From assembly GCA_963741305.1 (NCBI GenBank), contig CAVUHL010000003.1, forward strand, positions 3,596,001 through 3,660,000: a stretch of DNA of 64,000 nt, written 5' to 3'. The position numbers and the translations under genes were made by a program. Source of the DNA: DATMER01 sp963741305 (GTDB lineage Bacteria > Acidobacteriota > Thermoanaerobaculia > Multivoradales > UBA5704). Positions 51,120-60,477 of this stretch are shown in pieces; the first letter of the stretch is position 1, and the number at the start of each line of letters is the position of its first letter. Under the pieces are notes generated by a model, which was given only the letters and a program-made list of their open reading frames with translations, was not told where the DNA came from and did not search any database.

Positions 51120-52655
51120 CTACTCCTGCCCGCCCTCCTCCAGCTCCAGGAACGCCGCCGGCAGGTACGTCAGCAGGTCACCAGCCGCCAGCGCGGCTTC
51201 GCCGGTCCGGGCGGCGGCGAGGTCGCCGGCGAGGCCGTGAAGATAAACCCCCAGGCGCGCCGCGTCCAGTGCGCCGAGCCCCTGGGCCAACAAACCGGCG
51301 ATCAGGCCGGTCAGCACGTCGCCGGTTCCGCCGCTCGCCATGCCCGGGTTGCCCGTGGTATTCACGTGCACCTCGCCTCCCGGCGTGGCCACCAGGGTCC
51401 GGTAACCCTTGAGGACTACGACCGCCTCGGCCTCGGCCGCCGCCCGGCGCGCCGCGGCGATACGGTCGCCCTGTACCTCGGAGGTCGAGATGCCCAGCAA
51501 CCGTCCCAGCTCCCCAGGGTGAGGGGTGAGCACGGTCTCCGCGCTGCGGCCGGCCAGCTCGGCGGCGCGGCCAGCAAAGGCGTTGATTCCGTCGGCATCC
51601 AAAACCAGAGGCAGCGAGACCTCCAAGGCGATCCGGCGGACGGCTGCGACGGTCTCGTCCTCCTGCCCCAGGCCGGGTCCCATGGCGAGGACCGATTTCC
51701 CCTCGATCGCTTCCAGGACCCGGTCCAGGGAGCGAAGGGGGAGGGTCATGGACTCGATCGATCCAAGGTCTACCACGTTGAGGATCGATTCCGGCACGGC
51801 CACGGTCACCAGCCCCGCCCCGGAGCGGACCGCGGCGCGAGCGGCGAGGATGGCTGCGCCTGCCTTGCCCGGCGAGCCGGCCACGAGCAGGACGTGCCCA
51901 TAATCCCCCTTGTGCGTACCTGGCTGCCGTTCGGGGAGAAGGCCGGCCAGCTCCTCTCCGACCAGCAGATGGAGAGCCCCACCCTCCTCCTCCGCCTCCT
52001 CCACCAATTCCGGTGGAATCCCCAGGTCGGTGACGACCAGCTCCCCGACCGATTCGGAGGCAGGGGGGAAGACATGGGCGATCTTGGGCGCGGCAAAGGT
52101 CACGGTGAGGTCGGATTTGATGTGCGGGCCGAGCGGCTCGGATTTGCTGCCGTTCAATCCGCTGGGGAGGTCGACCGAGACCCGCGGCACGGGCAGGTCG
52201 TTCAGCCCCTGGACGAGGTCGGCGAGCAACCCTTCGAGCGGCTTGGAGAGCCCGGTACCGAAGAGGGCATCCACGATCAGGTCGGCCTCGCGGGCCTCTT
52301 CCAGGGCTTCGACCACGCCGTCCTCGTCCGCGACTTCCTGGATGGCGAGGCCCTGACGGCGGCAGATCCCGAGCTGGACCTCGGCGTCGCCGCGCATGCC
52401 ACGCCGGCCTGCCACGAGGAAGACCTGGACGTCGTAGCCGCGCACGGCCAGGTGGCGCGCGATCGCCAGGCCGTCGCCGCCGTTGTTGCCCGGCCCGCAG
52501 AAGATCGCGGCCGACTCGGCCTCTTCATAGATCTCGCCGATCGCGTCCACCACGCCGATGGCGGCGTTCTCCATGAGGACCATGCTGGGGATGCCCAGCT
52601 CCTCAATGGCAGTGCGGTCGACCTCGCGCATGGCCTCGGCGCTCAGGATCCTCAT
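51120..52655 (-). CDS. nnr: Bifunctional NAD(P)H-hydrate epimerase/dehydratase
   Basis: Repairs NAD(P)HX. The 511-residue protein fuses an N-terminal YjeF epimerase (MRILSAEAMREVDRTAIEELG, MVLMENAAIG, FCGPGNNGGDGLAIARHL) and a C-terminal ADP-dependent dehydratase (GDYGHVLLVAGSPGKAGAAI, LAMGPGLGQEDE, VLTPHPGELGRLLG and ASGGTGDVLTGLIAGLL, with the catalytic Asp in GTGDVL). The ATG at 52655 has GGAGG upstream and overlaps the stop of the DUF2064 gene (ATGA). Confidence 0.94.
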   Translation of the reverse strand: MRILSAEAMREVDRTAIEELGIPSMVLMENAAIGVVDAIGEIYEEAESAAIFCGPGNNGGDGLAIARHLAVRGYDVQVFLVAGRRGMRGDAEVQLGICRRQGLAIQEVADEDGVVEALEEAREADLIVDALFGTGLSKPLEGLLADLVQGLNDLPVPRVSVDLPSGLNGSKSEPLGPHIKSDLTVTFAAPKIAHVFPPASESVGELVVTDLGIPPELVEEAEEEGGALHLLVGEELAGLLPERQPGTHKGDYGHVLLVAGSPGKAGAAILAARAAVRSGAGLVTVAVPESILNVVDLGSIESMTLPLRSLDRVLEAIEGKSVLAMGPGLGQEDETVAAVRRIALEVSLPLVLDADGINAFAGRAAELAGRSAETVLTPHPGELGRLLGISTSEVQGDRIAAARRAAAEAEAVVVLKGYRTLVATPGGEVHVNTTGNPGMASGGTGDVLTGLIAGLLAQGLGALDAARLGVYLHGLAGDLAAARTGEAALAAGDLLTYLPAAFLELEEGGQE

Positions 52656-53323
52656 GTCGTCCCCTCCTCCAGTCTTTGCCATGCGCGCAGCAGTTCCCGC
52701 GTGCGCGGGCATCCCAAGTCATCTGCGGACATACGCGCGGCGAGCCGGCGCAGGTCTTCGGGGGTGTCCACATCCGAAGCTGGGGGGAGCAGCTCCACGG
52801 CGAGCCCCAACGACTCACAGCGTTCCAAGGTCGCGGACAAAACACGGTCGGTGCTCCAGGCGATGTCCCTGAAGAGACCAGGGTCAACTGCGTGCGATTG
52901 CAGGGCGATCAGGTAATAACCGCCGTCCTCGGCCGGCCCGAGCACCACCTCGGCCCCCTTCTCCAGCCTCTCGAACGCCTCGTGAATGAGCGCGAGCGGC
53001 AGGGTGGGGTGGTCGCTCCCCAGGGCCATGACCGAAGAACCGTCCCGGGCGCCTTCGGAGAGCGCCCGGTAGAGCCGCTCACCAAGGTCGTCTCCCTGCT
53101 GGCGAACGCCGGGGACCCGGCCGGCGGGCATCTCGTCCTGTTCATCCAGGGCCCAGGCCAGTTGCAGCTCGAAATCGCCCTCCCGCAGCCGGTCGACCAG
53201 ATCCTCGAGGAATGCCGCATGCAGCGCCGCGGCCTCGGCAGCGGTAAGATCCCCGATCAGGCGAGTCTTGACCCGGCCCTCGCGGGCCGGCTTGGTGAAC
53301 AGAAGCAGGCGGCGGCGCAGCAC
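52652..53323 (-). CDS. TIGR04282-type (DUF2064) glycosyltransferase-like protein
   Basis: A roughly 223-residue GT-A-fold protein: RRRLLLFTKPAREGRVKTRL near the start, GERLYRALSEGARDGSSVMALGSDHPTLP (the D-x-P nucleotide/metal region) and LGPAEDGGYYLIAL. The family includes enzymes annotated as arsenosugar-biosynthesis glycosyltransferases, but no arsenic genes are nearby. The start is uncertain: the frame runs upstream into a repeat, so I chose the GTG at 53323 just before the conserved region; no clear ribosome site is seen. It heads the DUF2064-nnr-tsaE-hbd operon. Confidence 0.8.
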   Translation of the reverse strand: MLRRRLLLFTKPAREGRVKTRLIGDLTAAEAAALHAAFLEDLVDRLREGDFELQLAWALDEQDEMPAGRVPGVRQQGDDLGERLYRALSEGARDGSSVMALGSDHPTLPLALIHEAFERLEKGAEVVLGPAEDGGYYLIALQSHAVDPGLFRDIAWSTDRVLSATLERCESLGLAVELLPPASDVDTPEDLRRLAARMSADDLGCPRTRELLRAWQRLEEGTT

Positions 53324-53386
53324 GAGGCGGGATTGTAGCCCAGGCAAACCCGGGAGGGCGGGTGGAGCCGCCCCCGGAGGGGGCGA

Positions 53387-53470
53387 TACCCGTCTAGCCT
53401 GGGGTTTCAACCCCAGGCTGATGCGGCGCCGGCACTCCGCCTGGGGTTGAAACCCCAGGCTAGACGGGTA
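53387..53470. repeat. REPIN-like element 3
   Basis: Inverted arms (53387-53418, 53439-53470), each with the CCTGGGGTTTCAACCCCAGG palindrome shared with the elements around the Y1 transposase, but with different outer parts (TACCCGTCTAG). It lies about 10 kb from the transposase, between two divergent genes. Confidence 0.88.
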
Positions 53471-53499
53471 CAGCCCTTCCCAGGGCTGGGAGTAAGCTG

Positions 53500-54276
53500 A
53501 TGATGCCCCTCCTCACCCTTTTGACCGACTTCGGGACCTCCGACTACTACGTGGCCGCGGTAAAAGGCACGGTCCTCCGCCTCGCCCCCGGCAGTCAGAT
53601 CGTCGACATCTCCCACGAGGTCCCCTCGGGCGACATCGCCACGGGCGCCTTCTTGCTCTCCGCTTCGGTCCCCTGGTTCCCGGAGGGGACGGTCCATCTT
53701 GCGGTGGTGGACCCGGGGGTGGGCAGCCACCGCCGCATCCTGGTTGCTCGGACCGGCACTGGCTGGCTGGTCCTGCCCGACAACGGCCTCCTCACCCTCC
53801 TTCACTTCAGTGGGGCGGTGCGATCCATCCGCTCGGTCGAGAAAACAGACCTTTTCCTGTCAGGTCCGGGGCAGACTTTCCATGGCCGCGACCGCTTTGC
53901 GCCCGTGGCGGCATGGTTGTTGCGGAGAGAACGCTCGGAGGCGCTCGGGCCGGAGATCTCCGACCCGGTGCTGCTTCCGCTGGAGAGGCCGAGGCGCGAG
54001 CCCGGCTTCGTCTCCGGCCAGGTGGTACACGTGGACCGGTACGGAAACCTGATCACCGACATCCCGGCCGGCTGGCTCCCGGAGGGACCCTGCCGAGCCG
54101 AGGTGGCGGGCCGCTTCGTGACCGTCCGCGCGGGGCACTATGCGGAGATCCCGGACGGAGAAGCAGCCATGATCCCCGGCTCTCTCGGCACGATCGAGCT
54201 CTCAATCAAGGGAGACGATCTGGCCCGCAGGTGGATCGTGGAACGAGGCGCTTCCGTTCGGATCACGTGGGCGTGA
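53500..54276 (+). CDS. SAM hydrolase (SAM hydroxide adenosyltransferase, DUF62)
   Basis: Hydrolyses S-adenosylmethionine to adenosine and methionine. The 258-residue protein starts MMPLLTLLTDFGTSDYYVAAVKG and has DISHEVPSGDIATGAFLL, VHLAVVDPGVGS, LVLPDNGLLT and FHGRDRFAPVAAWL; the Asp-Arg-His set of the hydroxide-using group is in DPGVGSHRR and TFHGRD. The fluorinase/chlorinase-specific insert is absent. A new transcript from the strand change at the repeat. Confidence 0.93.
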   Translation: MMPLLTLLTDFGTSDYYVAAVKGTVLRLAPGSQIVDISHEVPSGDIATGAFLLSASVPWFPEGTVHLAVVDPGVGSHRRILVARTGTGWLVLPDNGLLTLLHFSGAVRSIRSVEKTDLFLSGPGQTFHGRDRFAPVAAWLLRRERSEALGPEISDPVLLPLERPRREPGFVSGQVVHVDRYGNLITDIPAGWLPEGPCRAEVAGRFVTVRAGHYAEIPDGEAAMIPGSLGTIELSIKGDDLARRWIVERGASVRITWA

Positions 54277-54381
54277 CGAAACGGTGACAGTCTTTCCGGC
54301 CCAGGCTAGAATATCTCGTTGGAGAGCGGTCTGCGTTGGAGAGCGCGGTGCCCGATTGATCTTTGGAAGGAGAGAGTGGAG

Positions 54382-54576
54382 ATGAGCAAGTGGGAGTACA
54401 AGATCATCAACATCCGGAGTGAGAACTACCGCCTCGATCCCAATTCCGTCACACAACTGAATCAATTGGGAGAGGATGGGTGGGAGCTGGTTTCCATCAC
54501 GTCCGTCAACTTCAAGACCGGCGCGACGGACAACATCGCAATGGTATTCAAGCGCCCCGCCCAGGGCCAGGGATAG
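54382..54576 (+). CDS. DUF4177-type small protein
   Basis: A 64-residue protein starting MSKWEYKIINIRSENYR with the DUF4177 signature LNQLGEDGWELVSITSVNF and a final strand IAMVFKRP. The ATG at 54382 has AAGGAG 9 bases upstream. Function unknown; members are small single-domain proteins. It follows the SAM hydrolase after 105 bases. Confidence 0.85.
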   Translation: MSKWEYKIINIRSENYRLDPNSVTQLNQLGEDGWELVSITSVNFKTGATDNIAMVFKRPAQGQG

Positions 54577-54669
54577 ACCCACCCGCCACCTGCGAGAGGG
54601 GCCCGGCTCCCAGAGGGGGGCAAGGCTCCTCTTATACCTGCCTGCCTTACCTCTGAATAGCCTCGGCAA

Positions 54670-54927
54670 TTATCTTTTCAGCTTACGCTGCTTGGACTTG
54701 CGGCGGCGCAGCGCGAGCGCGAGCCCGGCGGCACCGCCGGCGAGAAGGAAGAGGACGTGCTTCTTCTTGGGCAGGATGCCGACCTCGGTTTCCACCGCGG
54801 TACGCACCTGGGTCAGGGCGCGCTCGGCGTCGCGCCGGGCCTCCTCGACCCGGAGCTGCGCCTCGCGCTGCGCCTCTCCGATCCGCAACTCGGCCTGCCG
54901 CCGCGCCTTCTCCAGGTCGCTGCTCAT
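54670..54927 (-). CDS. Small coiled-coil protein with C-terminal membrane segment
   Basis: An 85-residue protein: a charged coiled coil (LEKARRQAELRIGEAQREAQ and on) then KKKHVLFLLAGGAAGLALALRRRK, a single membrane anchor followed by a basic tail. It overlaps the stop of the holin-like gene by 4 bases, so the two are expressed together. Function unknown; resembles the small partners found beside phage-holin-family envelope proteins. Confidence 0.7.
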   Translation of the reverse strand: MSSDLEKARRQAELRIGEAQREAQLRVEEARRDAERALTQVRTAVETEVGILPKKKHVLFLLAGGAAGLALALRRRKSKQRKLKR

Positions 54928-55364
54928 GAAAGCTCCTCCCGTTCCATGTCAACCGTCACCGCCCCTGGGATGTCCATCGCCTTGCCCTGGGCCAGCAACC
55001 CGTTCTGCCACCAGTCGAGGTGGTCGTCGACGTGGCGCTTCACACTGTCCACGGGGTTTTCCACCAGTTTGAGACGGCGGAGGCCGAGCATGATCAGGAC
55101 GCCCATGATCCCGGCGAACACCAGGAGCACGATCAGCGCCGCGGCCCAGAGCTCGAGCCAGATCGAGAGGAACGTGACCACGAAGAAGATCAGCAAACCC
55201 AGTACCCAGAAGAGCAACAGCACGGCAGCGCCGAGCAGCCCCAGGGCTATCCCCATGTGGCGGCCCGAGGTCTTCAGGTCTGCCTGAAGGGCGGAGGTCT
55301 CCGCCCTCACCACCTCGATCAGCGACTCTCCCAGCGATCGGAACAGATCGATCCAGCCCTGCAT
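54924..55364 (-). CDS. Phage holin-family (DUF1469-like) membrane protein
   Basis: A 146-residue protein with an amphipathic N-terminal helix (MQGWIDLFRSLGESLIEVV, SALQADLKTSGRHMG) and two transmembrane helices (ALGLLGAAVLLLFWVLGLLIF and LELWAAALIVLLVFAGIMGVLIML), the layout of the putative holin-X/Phage_holin_3_6 family. In non-phage contexts these are envelope proteins rather than lysis proteins, and no phage genes are nearby. The ATG at 55364 has AGGAGG upstream. Confidence 0.8.
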   Translation of the reverse strand: MQGWIDLFRSLGESLIEVVRAETSALQADLKTSGRHMGIALGLLGAAVLLLFWVLGLLIFFVVTFLSIWLELWAAALIVLLVFAGIMGVLIMLGLRRLKLVENPVDSVKRHVDDHLDWWQNGLLAQGKAMDIPGAVTVDMEREELS

Positions 55365-55384
55365 CCCGCCTCCTCTCGCGTCCC

Positions 55385-57109
55385 TCATTGTCCTGAGCTG
55401 CTCACCTGCGTTCCGACCCGGAGCGTCCTGGCGACGAAGGAGGACTCGCCAGCTACGTCGTCCCGAACCCCCACGGCGACCTTCTGATCTCCCCGCCGCA
55501 TGAGCAGGTTGACCGAATATGCATAGTGCTTGCCCATGGCGCCCTGCAGGTCCGCGGCCGGGATGCTGATCGGGAGCTGCACCTGCTGGACGTCGGAGAC
55601 TCCGCCCTTCTCGTCCATGGCCGCGATGTAGAGCCGCAAGCGCGCTTCATGGCTCTGCTCGCGGGGCACGAGCACCACCTTGCCGAGCGGGATCTTGACC
55701 ACCACCGGCACCAGGAAGTGACCGCCATCCTTCTGCTCGCCCCGGCCGAACTCGATCTCGACGCCGAACGGGTTGTCCTCGAACGGGAAGTTGAGCGCCG
55801 CCAGGGTGCCGTCGGTCATCCGCGAGTCGGGGCTCTTGTCGCGGTAGCCCTCGCGGTGGCGGATCTGATACCCCTTCTGCTTCTGCTTCAACTTGACGTC
55901 GATCTTGTAGTACCGGCCGTCCCCGTAGTGGGGCGGCGCATAGCCGAGCGAGTAGTAGGTGCCGAAGTCCTGGGCCAGCTTATCGAGGTGGGACCCCACC
56001 TGGTTGGCGTTGATGATCGCCACGCCGCCGGTCTTCTCCGCGAGCATCTGCAGGGGGGCCTGCAGGTTGGAGATCTGGATCGAGTCGACGTAGACCCCCT
56101 GCCCCGCCGTCTGGTTCTCGGCCGAGATCGAGGAGTAGCTCCGCAAGCCGGCGGCGTCGATGGTGTAGAAGGTGACGCGGTTGGCGTTGGCCGTGGCCGT
56201 CAGCTCGGTAATGCGGCGCGAGGTGTCGAACTGCATCGACTCGGTCAGGCCGGTCGTCTGCTCGCCGTACTTGCTCTGTACCGCGTAGTACACGTCCTGG
56301 CCGGCGATCATCGGCAGGCCGTCGCTCACGTAGAGGATGGCCTTGCGGCCGGGCATGCCCGCCAGCGAGGTGACCATCTCCTTGAGCGCGTCGATGCTGA
56401 AGGAGACGTCGTTGAAGGCCGACTGCGCGTAGCTCCGGGCGTGGCCCTGGGCCTCGGCGGCGCTGCGCGAGTCCTCGATGTTGCGCAGCACGTCGCGGCG
56501 CTCCGAATCGTGGTGGACGGCGTGGCCCGAGACCTTCTCCAGCTCGACCAGGGCGTCGTTGACCAGCCCCGGATCGCTGGTGAAGGTGCGCCGCACGTGC
56601 AGCGAGCGGTCGTAGCTCACCAGCATCACCTGGTCGTTGCGGTTCAGCTTCTGGCCGAGGAAGGCCCGCAGCTCCTTCATGACCCGGTTGCGGTTGAAAG
56701 GGTGGAGGTTGAAGTTGTCGATGTAGACGATGAGGCGGAGGCGCTGGTCCTCCGGCAGCGGCTCGGTCTGGCCCGGCAGGCCTGGCGGGCCTGGCTTCGC
56801 CGTCACCGAGGCTGCCGGAACCGGCTCGTCGCCGATCATCTTGGCCTTGCCGCCTTCGACCGCGTAGAAGTTGGTGATCGCCATCTTCTTGCCGTTTTCC
56901 AAGATCTCGAAGTCGTCCATCGTCAGGCCCTGGATGCGCTTGCCGCTCTTGTCGGTGACGTAGACGTCCAGGTTGACGACGTTGACGTTGACGACCTCTC
57001 CGAGATCCTGGTCCACGACCTGGGGTGGAGCGGACGGCTTTTGTGCCAAGGCGGAGCCTGCCGACAGGAGCAGCAGGCACACGGCGAGGGTTCTTGTGAT
57101 TTTCTTCAT
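55385..57109 (-). CDS. Secreted VWFA-related (acidobacterial-type) protein 4
   Basis: A 574-residue exported protein with signal peptide (ITRTLAVCLLLLSAGSALAQ), an N-terminal VNVVNLDVYVTDKSGKRIQGLTMDDFEI segment, a von Willebrand A-like domain (LRLIVYIDNFNLHPFNRNRV; D-x-N-x-x replaces the usual MIDAS D-x-S-x-S) and ATLYVSDGLPM-like KAILYVSDGLPM. The C-terminal third is beta-rich. Members are typical of Acidobacteriota and may bind proteins or metals outside the cell. The most divergent of four tandem paralogues. The ATG at 57109 has GGAG 6 bases upstream. Confidence 0.85.
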   Translation of the reverse strand: MKKITRTLAVCLLLLSAGSALAQKPSAPPQVVDQDLGEVVNVNVVNLDVYVTDKSGKRIQGLTMDDFEILENGKKMAITNFYAVEGGKAKMIGDEPVPAASVTAKPGPPGLPGQTEPLPEDQRLRLIVYIDNFNLHPFNRNRVMKELRAFLGQKLNRNDQVMLVSYDRSLHVRRTFTSDPGLVNDALVELEKVSGHAVHHDSERRDVLRNIEDSRSAAEAQGHARSYAQSAFNDVSFSIDALKEMVTSLAGMPGRKAILYVSDGLPMIAGQDVYYAVQSKYGEQTTGLTESMQFDTSRRITELTATANANRVTFYTIDAAGLRSYSSISAENQTAGQGVYVDSIQISNLQAPLQMLAEKTGGVAIINANQVGSHLDKLAQDFGTYYSLGYAPPHYGDGRYYKIDVKLKQKQKGYQIRHREGYRDKSPDSRMTDGTLAALNFPFEDNPFGVEIEFGRGEQKDGGHFLVPVVVKIPLGKVVLVPREQSHEARLRLYIAAMDEKGGVSDVQQVQLPISIPAADLQGAMGKHYAYSVNLLMRRGDQKVAVGVRDDVAGESSFVARTLRVGTQVSSSGQ

Positions 57110-57140
57110 GGCAGGCTCCATCATGGCAGGATACTACGCC

Positions 57141-58802
57141 TCACCGCGGAGGGACCACGTCGGCCTCGGCCGTGGTGATCTTGCCGCTGACGGGATCGAA
57201 AATGGCCAGGAGCAGATGCTGGCCGATCTTGCGCAGCTTGAGCCGGGTTTCGTAGCGCACATGCCCGCCGCTCTCCTTGGGGGGTTCCTTGTCAGTCGTC
57301 AGGCGGATCGGGATCACCGGCACCTCGGCGCGGTTGCCCTTCGCGTCCAGGACCGAGACGCGCAGCTCCAACTCGGCCACGTACTTGCCCTCGTACGGCA
57401 CCAGGGTCATCGAGCTGAGCGGGATGGCGATGGTGACCGGGACCTCGATCTCCCGGCGGCCGCTCGCCACCGGCTTGCCTATCTCCATGGGCATGGAGGC
57501 CGCGCCCGGCGGGTTGCCGAAGAGCAGCGCGCTCTCCACGATCATCGAGACCTCCGACTTGCGGGAGAGGTCGAAGTAGTTGTCGCGCGAGCGGACCTCC
57601 AGGCCCGGCCGCGTCACCTCGACCCGGATGTCATGGCGCTTGTCGTTGCGCTCGAGCTGGGGCGTGAAACCGAGCCAGTAGTAGGAGCGCGTGTCGGCCT
57701 CCGCCGTCTGCAGGGCCTCGCCGCGGCCGCCGTTGATCAGCGCCTTGCCGCCGGTCTCCTTGGCCACGAAGTCGAGCATCGCGTGGATCTCCTGCTCGCG
57801 CAGGTTGAGGCCGCCGGAGCGCGGACCCGCGTCCCCCGCGCTCGGGCCGAACGGATCGACTCCCGGCACGTCGACGGTGTAGAGGGTGTAGCCGAGCAGG
57901 TTGGCCGTGTCCACGATCGGACGGTAGAGCTCCTCGCCCTGCGGCACGTCGCGGTTCAGGACCGGCCGGTTCGGGTCGTTGAGCACGTAGTCCGCGGGCG
58001 AGAAGGGCCAGCCGCCGGAGAGCAGGATCATGACCTTGCGTCCCGGAGGGGCGGCAAAGCCGCGCAGCGTGCCCACCGTGGCCGTGATCGAGCGCTGGAT
58101 CTGGCTGGAGAGCAGCTCGATGTGGCCGAGCTCCTCCAGATCCAGGCGGTTGGCGAAGGCCGCCCGCGCGTCCACCGTGCCGACCCCGAGCCGGCGGGAG
58201 GTCTCGAAGTTGCTGATCTCGGCCATCCTCTGGGTGCCGAAGGACGGCCGGCTCATGGCTTCCTGGAACGCGCGGTGCAGCTCGCGCTCGATGCCTGACC
58301 AGTTGCTCAGCATGTCGACCTTCTTGCCGTCGAAGGCGACGATGGCCATGCGGTCCTCGGGGCCGAGGCGGCTGAGGTCTTCCATCAGCTCGCGCAGGAC
58401 CTCGTTGCGCCGTGCGCCGACCCCGAAGTAGTCGTCGATGAAGACCAGGTAGCTGGTGCCGACCGCGCTGCCAGGCGCCAGAGCGGGCAGCCCCTGGACC
58501 GCGGCGCTCTGGCCGGAGCCGGCCTCGCCGGCCGCGATGGCCTGCCCGCCGCGCACCTCGGTGAAGTACTCGATCGGCATGTCCTTGCCGTCGACGCGCA
58601 GGCGGAAGTCACCCGGCCCCAGGCCGGTCACCCGGTTGCCCTGGCGGTCGGTGACCACGGCTTCCACGTTGACGACGCGCACGTCGATCTGCTCGCCGAA
58701 GATGCTGGAAGGCTCCTCGGGAGCCGGCGGTTGCTGGGCAAAGATTGGCGATATTGGTAAGGCCAAGGCCAGCAAGACCTTGAGTAGACGTAGGGATTTC
58801 AT
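57141..58802 (-). CDS. Secreted VWFA-related protein 3
   Basis: A 553-residue exported paralogue: signal peptide MKSLRLLKVLLALALPISPIFA, IDVRVVNVEAVVTDRQGNRVTG, GPGDFRLRVDGKDMPIEYFTEV, then the VWA-like SYLVFIDDYFGVGARRNEVL and RKVMILLSGGWPF. The C-terminus has the YYWLGFTPQLERND element and beta-rich strands. The ATG at 58802 has AGGAGG upstream. It follows the next paralogue after 79 bases. Confidence 0.86.
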   Translation of the reverse strand: MKSLRLLKVLLALALPISPIFAQQPPAPEEPSSIFGEQIDVRVVNVEAVVTDRQGNRVTGLGPGDFRLRVDGKDMPIEYFTEVRGGQAIAAGEAGSGQSAAVQGLPALAPGSAVGTSYLVFIDDYFGVGARRNEVLRELMEDLSRLGPEDRMAIVAFDGKKVDMLSNWSGIERELHRAFQEAMSRPSFGTQRMAEISNFETSRRLGVGTVDARAAFANRLDLEELGHIELLSSQIQRSITATVGTLRGFAAPPGRKVMILLSGGWPFSPADYVLNDPNRPVLNRDVPQGEELYRPIVDTANLLGYTLYTVDVPGVDPFGPSAGDAGPRSGGLNLREQEIHAMLDFVAKETGGKALINGGRGEALQTAEADTRSYYWLGFTPQLERNDKRHDIRVEVTRPGLEVRSRDNYFDLSRKSEVSMIVESALLFGNPPGAASMPMEIGKPVASGRREIEVPVTIAIPLSSMTLVPYEGKYVAELELRVSVLDAKGNRAEVPVIPIRLTTDKEPPKESGGHVRYETRLKLRKIGQHLLLAIFDPVSGKITTAEADVVPPR

Positions 58803-58881
58803 CGGAATCCTCCTGGAGCTCGGACGAAAGGGCACCCGCTTCAGACGGGCGCCCCTTGTTGCAACAAATCCTACCAGCCGT

Positions 58882-60465
58882 TCACTTCCCGGGGAGGTAG
58901 CTCACCTCGCTCACGAAGGAGCCGCCGCTCACCGGGTCGCGGAGCTGGAACACGAGCCGCTGCTTGATGCTGCGGAGCTGCACCGTCAGCCGGGAGCGGA
59001 TCAGGGTGGACCCGTCCGCGCCGAAGGGCAGCGTGAAGCGCAGCGGCATCTGCGGCAGGTCCGAGCGCACCCCGTTGCGATCCAGGGACCCCACGGTGAG
59101 GACGAGCTCGGTCTCCCGGCCCTGGACCGGCGCGGGCTCGAGGGCGCCGGGCCGGAACGAGACGAGCACCGGGACCTCGAGGAGGCGCCGCTTGATCCGC
59201 TTCGCCTCCCCGAACTCGATCTCGAGCGGGCCCAGGACGCTGCCCGGGCGGGGGCCGAACAGCAGCACGCTCTCGGCCTCCATCTCGGCCAGCTTCGCCG
59301 GCGACAGGTCCGAGAAGCCGTTGCGGGCGCGCACGACCAGCCCCGGCCGGCGCATCACCACCTCGATGCGGTGGTGACGGTCGTCGAGCTTCCAGCCGGG
59401 AGAGAAGCCGAGCCAGTAGTAGGAGCGGGTGTCCTCCTCGGCGCGCGCCAGGGCATCCAGCCGGGCCCCGTTGAGAGCGGTCCGGCCGCCGGTCGCCCGG
59501 GCCATCTGGTTCATGGTGGCGTGGACTCCCAGCTCCCAGCCCGAGGTCGCGATCCCCGAGAGCTTCGCCGCCGGCGCGACCTGCTGGATATCCACGACCG
59601 CGCCGGCTTCCATACCGGGCACGTCGATGGGATAGAGGGTGTAGCCGAGGCGGTTGGCCTCCTGGACGACAGGTTCAATGAGCTCGGGCAGCGGCCAGCC
59701 GCCGGTGAGCAGAAGCATGGACTTGCGGCCCACCGGCAGCTCGAACCCGCGCAGCGCCGCGGCCGCGGCCGTGGACACCCGCGTAAGCCAGGCGTGTTCC
59801 AGGATGGAGATCGCGTCCTGGTCGTCGTGCTTCCCCGGCAAGCCTTTGAAACGATCGAGACCCGCATTGTCCAGAGCCTTGGACATGTCGTCCTCGCCCT
59901 CGGTCTCGGGCGCCGCGAAGCCGCGCATGACGTTGAACCGGATTCCGAGAGCAGGACGTTTCCGGGCCTCGGCGAATGCGTTGGCGAGGACTGCCCGGTC
60001 GCCTGTCCAGTCAGCGAGCCGGTGCAGCTGGGTACCGTCGAACGCCACCAGGGCCATGCGGTCCCCGGAGCCGAGCCGGTCCAGATCGCGCTCCAACTCC
60101 TGGAGCACGAGGTCGCGGTCGGGCGCTATGAGGACGCTCTCGTCGACGAAAACCAGATAGTTCCGCCCCACCGGGCCGGCAGCGGGCGCGGCTACTCCCG
60201 ATTCAGCGGCCTGAGGGGCGGACAGCGCCACCCCGTCGGCTACCTCGGTGAAGTAGTCGACCGGCACCTCGACACCGTCGACCAGGAGGCGGAAATCCCC
60301 GGCCGTGAGCCCGGTCACGAGGTTCCCCTTCCGGTCGGTGACCACGGTCTCGACGTTGACCACGCGCACGTCGATGGACTCGCCGAACGTCTCCTCTTGA
60401 GTCTGGGCCGGAACGGCGAGAGGGATCAGAACGGCTGCGAGCAGAAGGACGGCAGGTCTCAGCAT
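58882..60465 (-). CDS. Secreted VWFA-related protein 2
   Basis: A 527-residue exported paralogue. Signal peptide MLRPAVLLLAAVLIPLAVPA; IDVRVVNVETVVTDRKGNLVTG is nearly the same as in its neighbours. VWA-like core: NYLVFVDESVLIAPDRDLVL, MALVAFDGTQLHRLADWTG, KSMLLLTGGWPLPE; then SYYWLGFSPGWKLDDRHHRI and a beta-rich C-terminal domain. It begins 12 bases after the stop of the short paralogue upstream, so all four are probably one operon. Confidence 0.86.
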   Translation of the reverse strand: MLRPAVLLLAAVLIPLAVPAQTQEETFGESIDVRVVNVETVVTDRKGNLVTGLTAGDFRLLVDGVEVPVDYFTEVADGVALSAPQAAESGVAAPAAGPVGRNYLVFVDESVLIAPDRDLVLQELERDLDRLGSGDRMALVAFDGTQLHRLADWTGDRAVLANAFAEARKRPALGIRFNVMRGFAAPETEGEDDMSKALDNAGLDRFKGLPGKHDDQDAISILEHAWLTRVSTAAAAALRGFELPVGRKSMLLLTGGWPLPELIEPVVQEANRLGYTLYPIDVPGMEAGAVVDIQQVAPAAKLSGIATSGWELGVHATMNQMARATGGRTALNGARLDALARAEEDTRSYYWLGFSPGWKLDDRHHRIEVVMRRPGLVVRARNGFSDLSPAKLAEMEAESVLLFGPRPGSVLGPLEIEFGEAKRIKRRLLEVPVLVSFRPGALEPAPVQGRETELVLTVGSLDRNGVRSDLPQMPLRFTLPFGADGSTLIRSRLTVQLRSIKQRLVFQLRDPVSGGSFVSEVSYLPGK

Positions 60466-60477
60466 AGGTCCCCCATC

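Noticed and set aside
53500..54276. SAM-dependent fluorinase or chlorinase
   Set aside because: The halogenase-specific insert is absent; motifs fit the ordinary hydroxide-using SAM hydrolase group.
54924..55364. Prophage lysis module
   Set aside because: Holin-family similarity only; no endolysin or other phage genes nearby.
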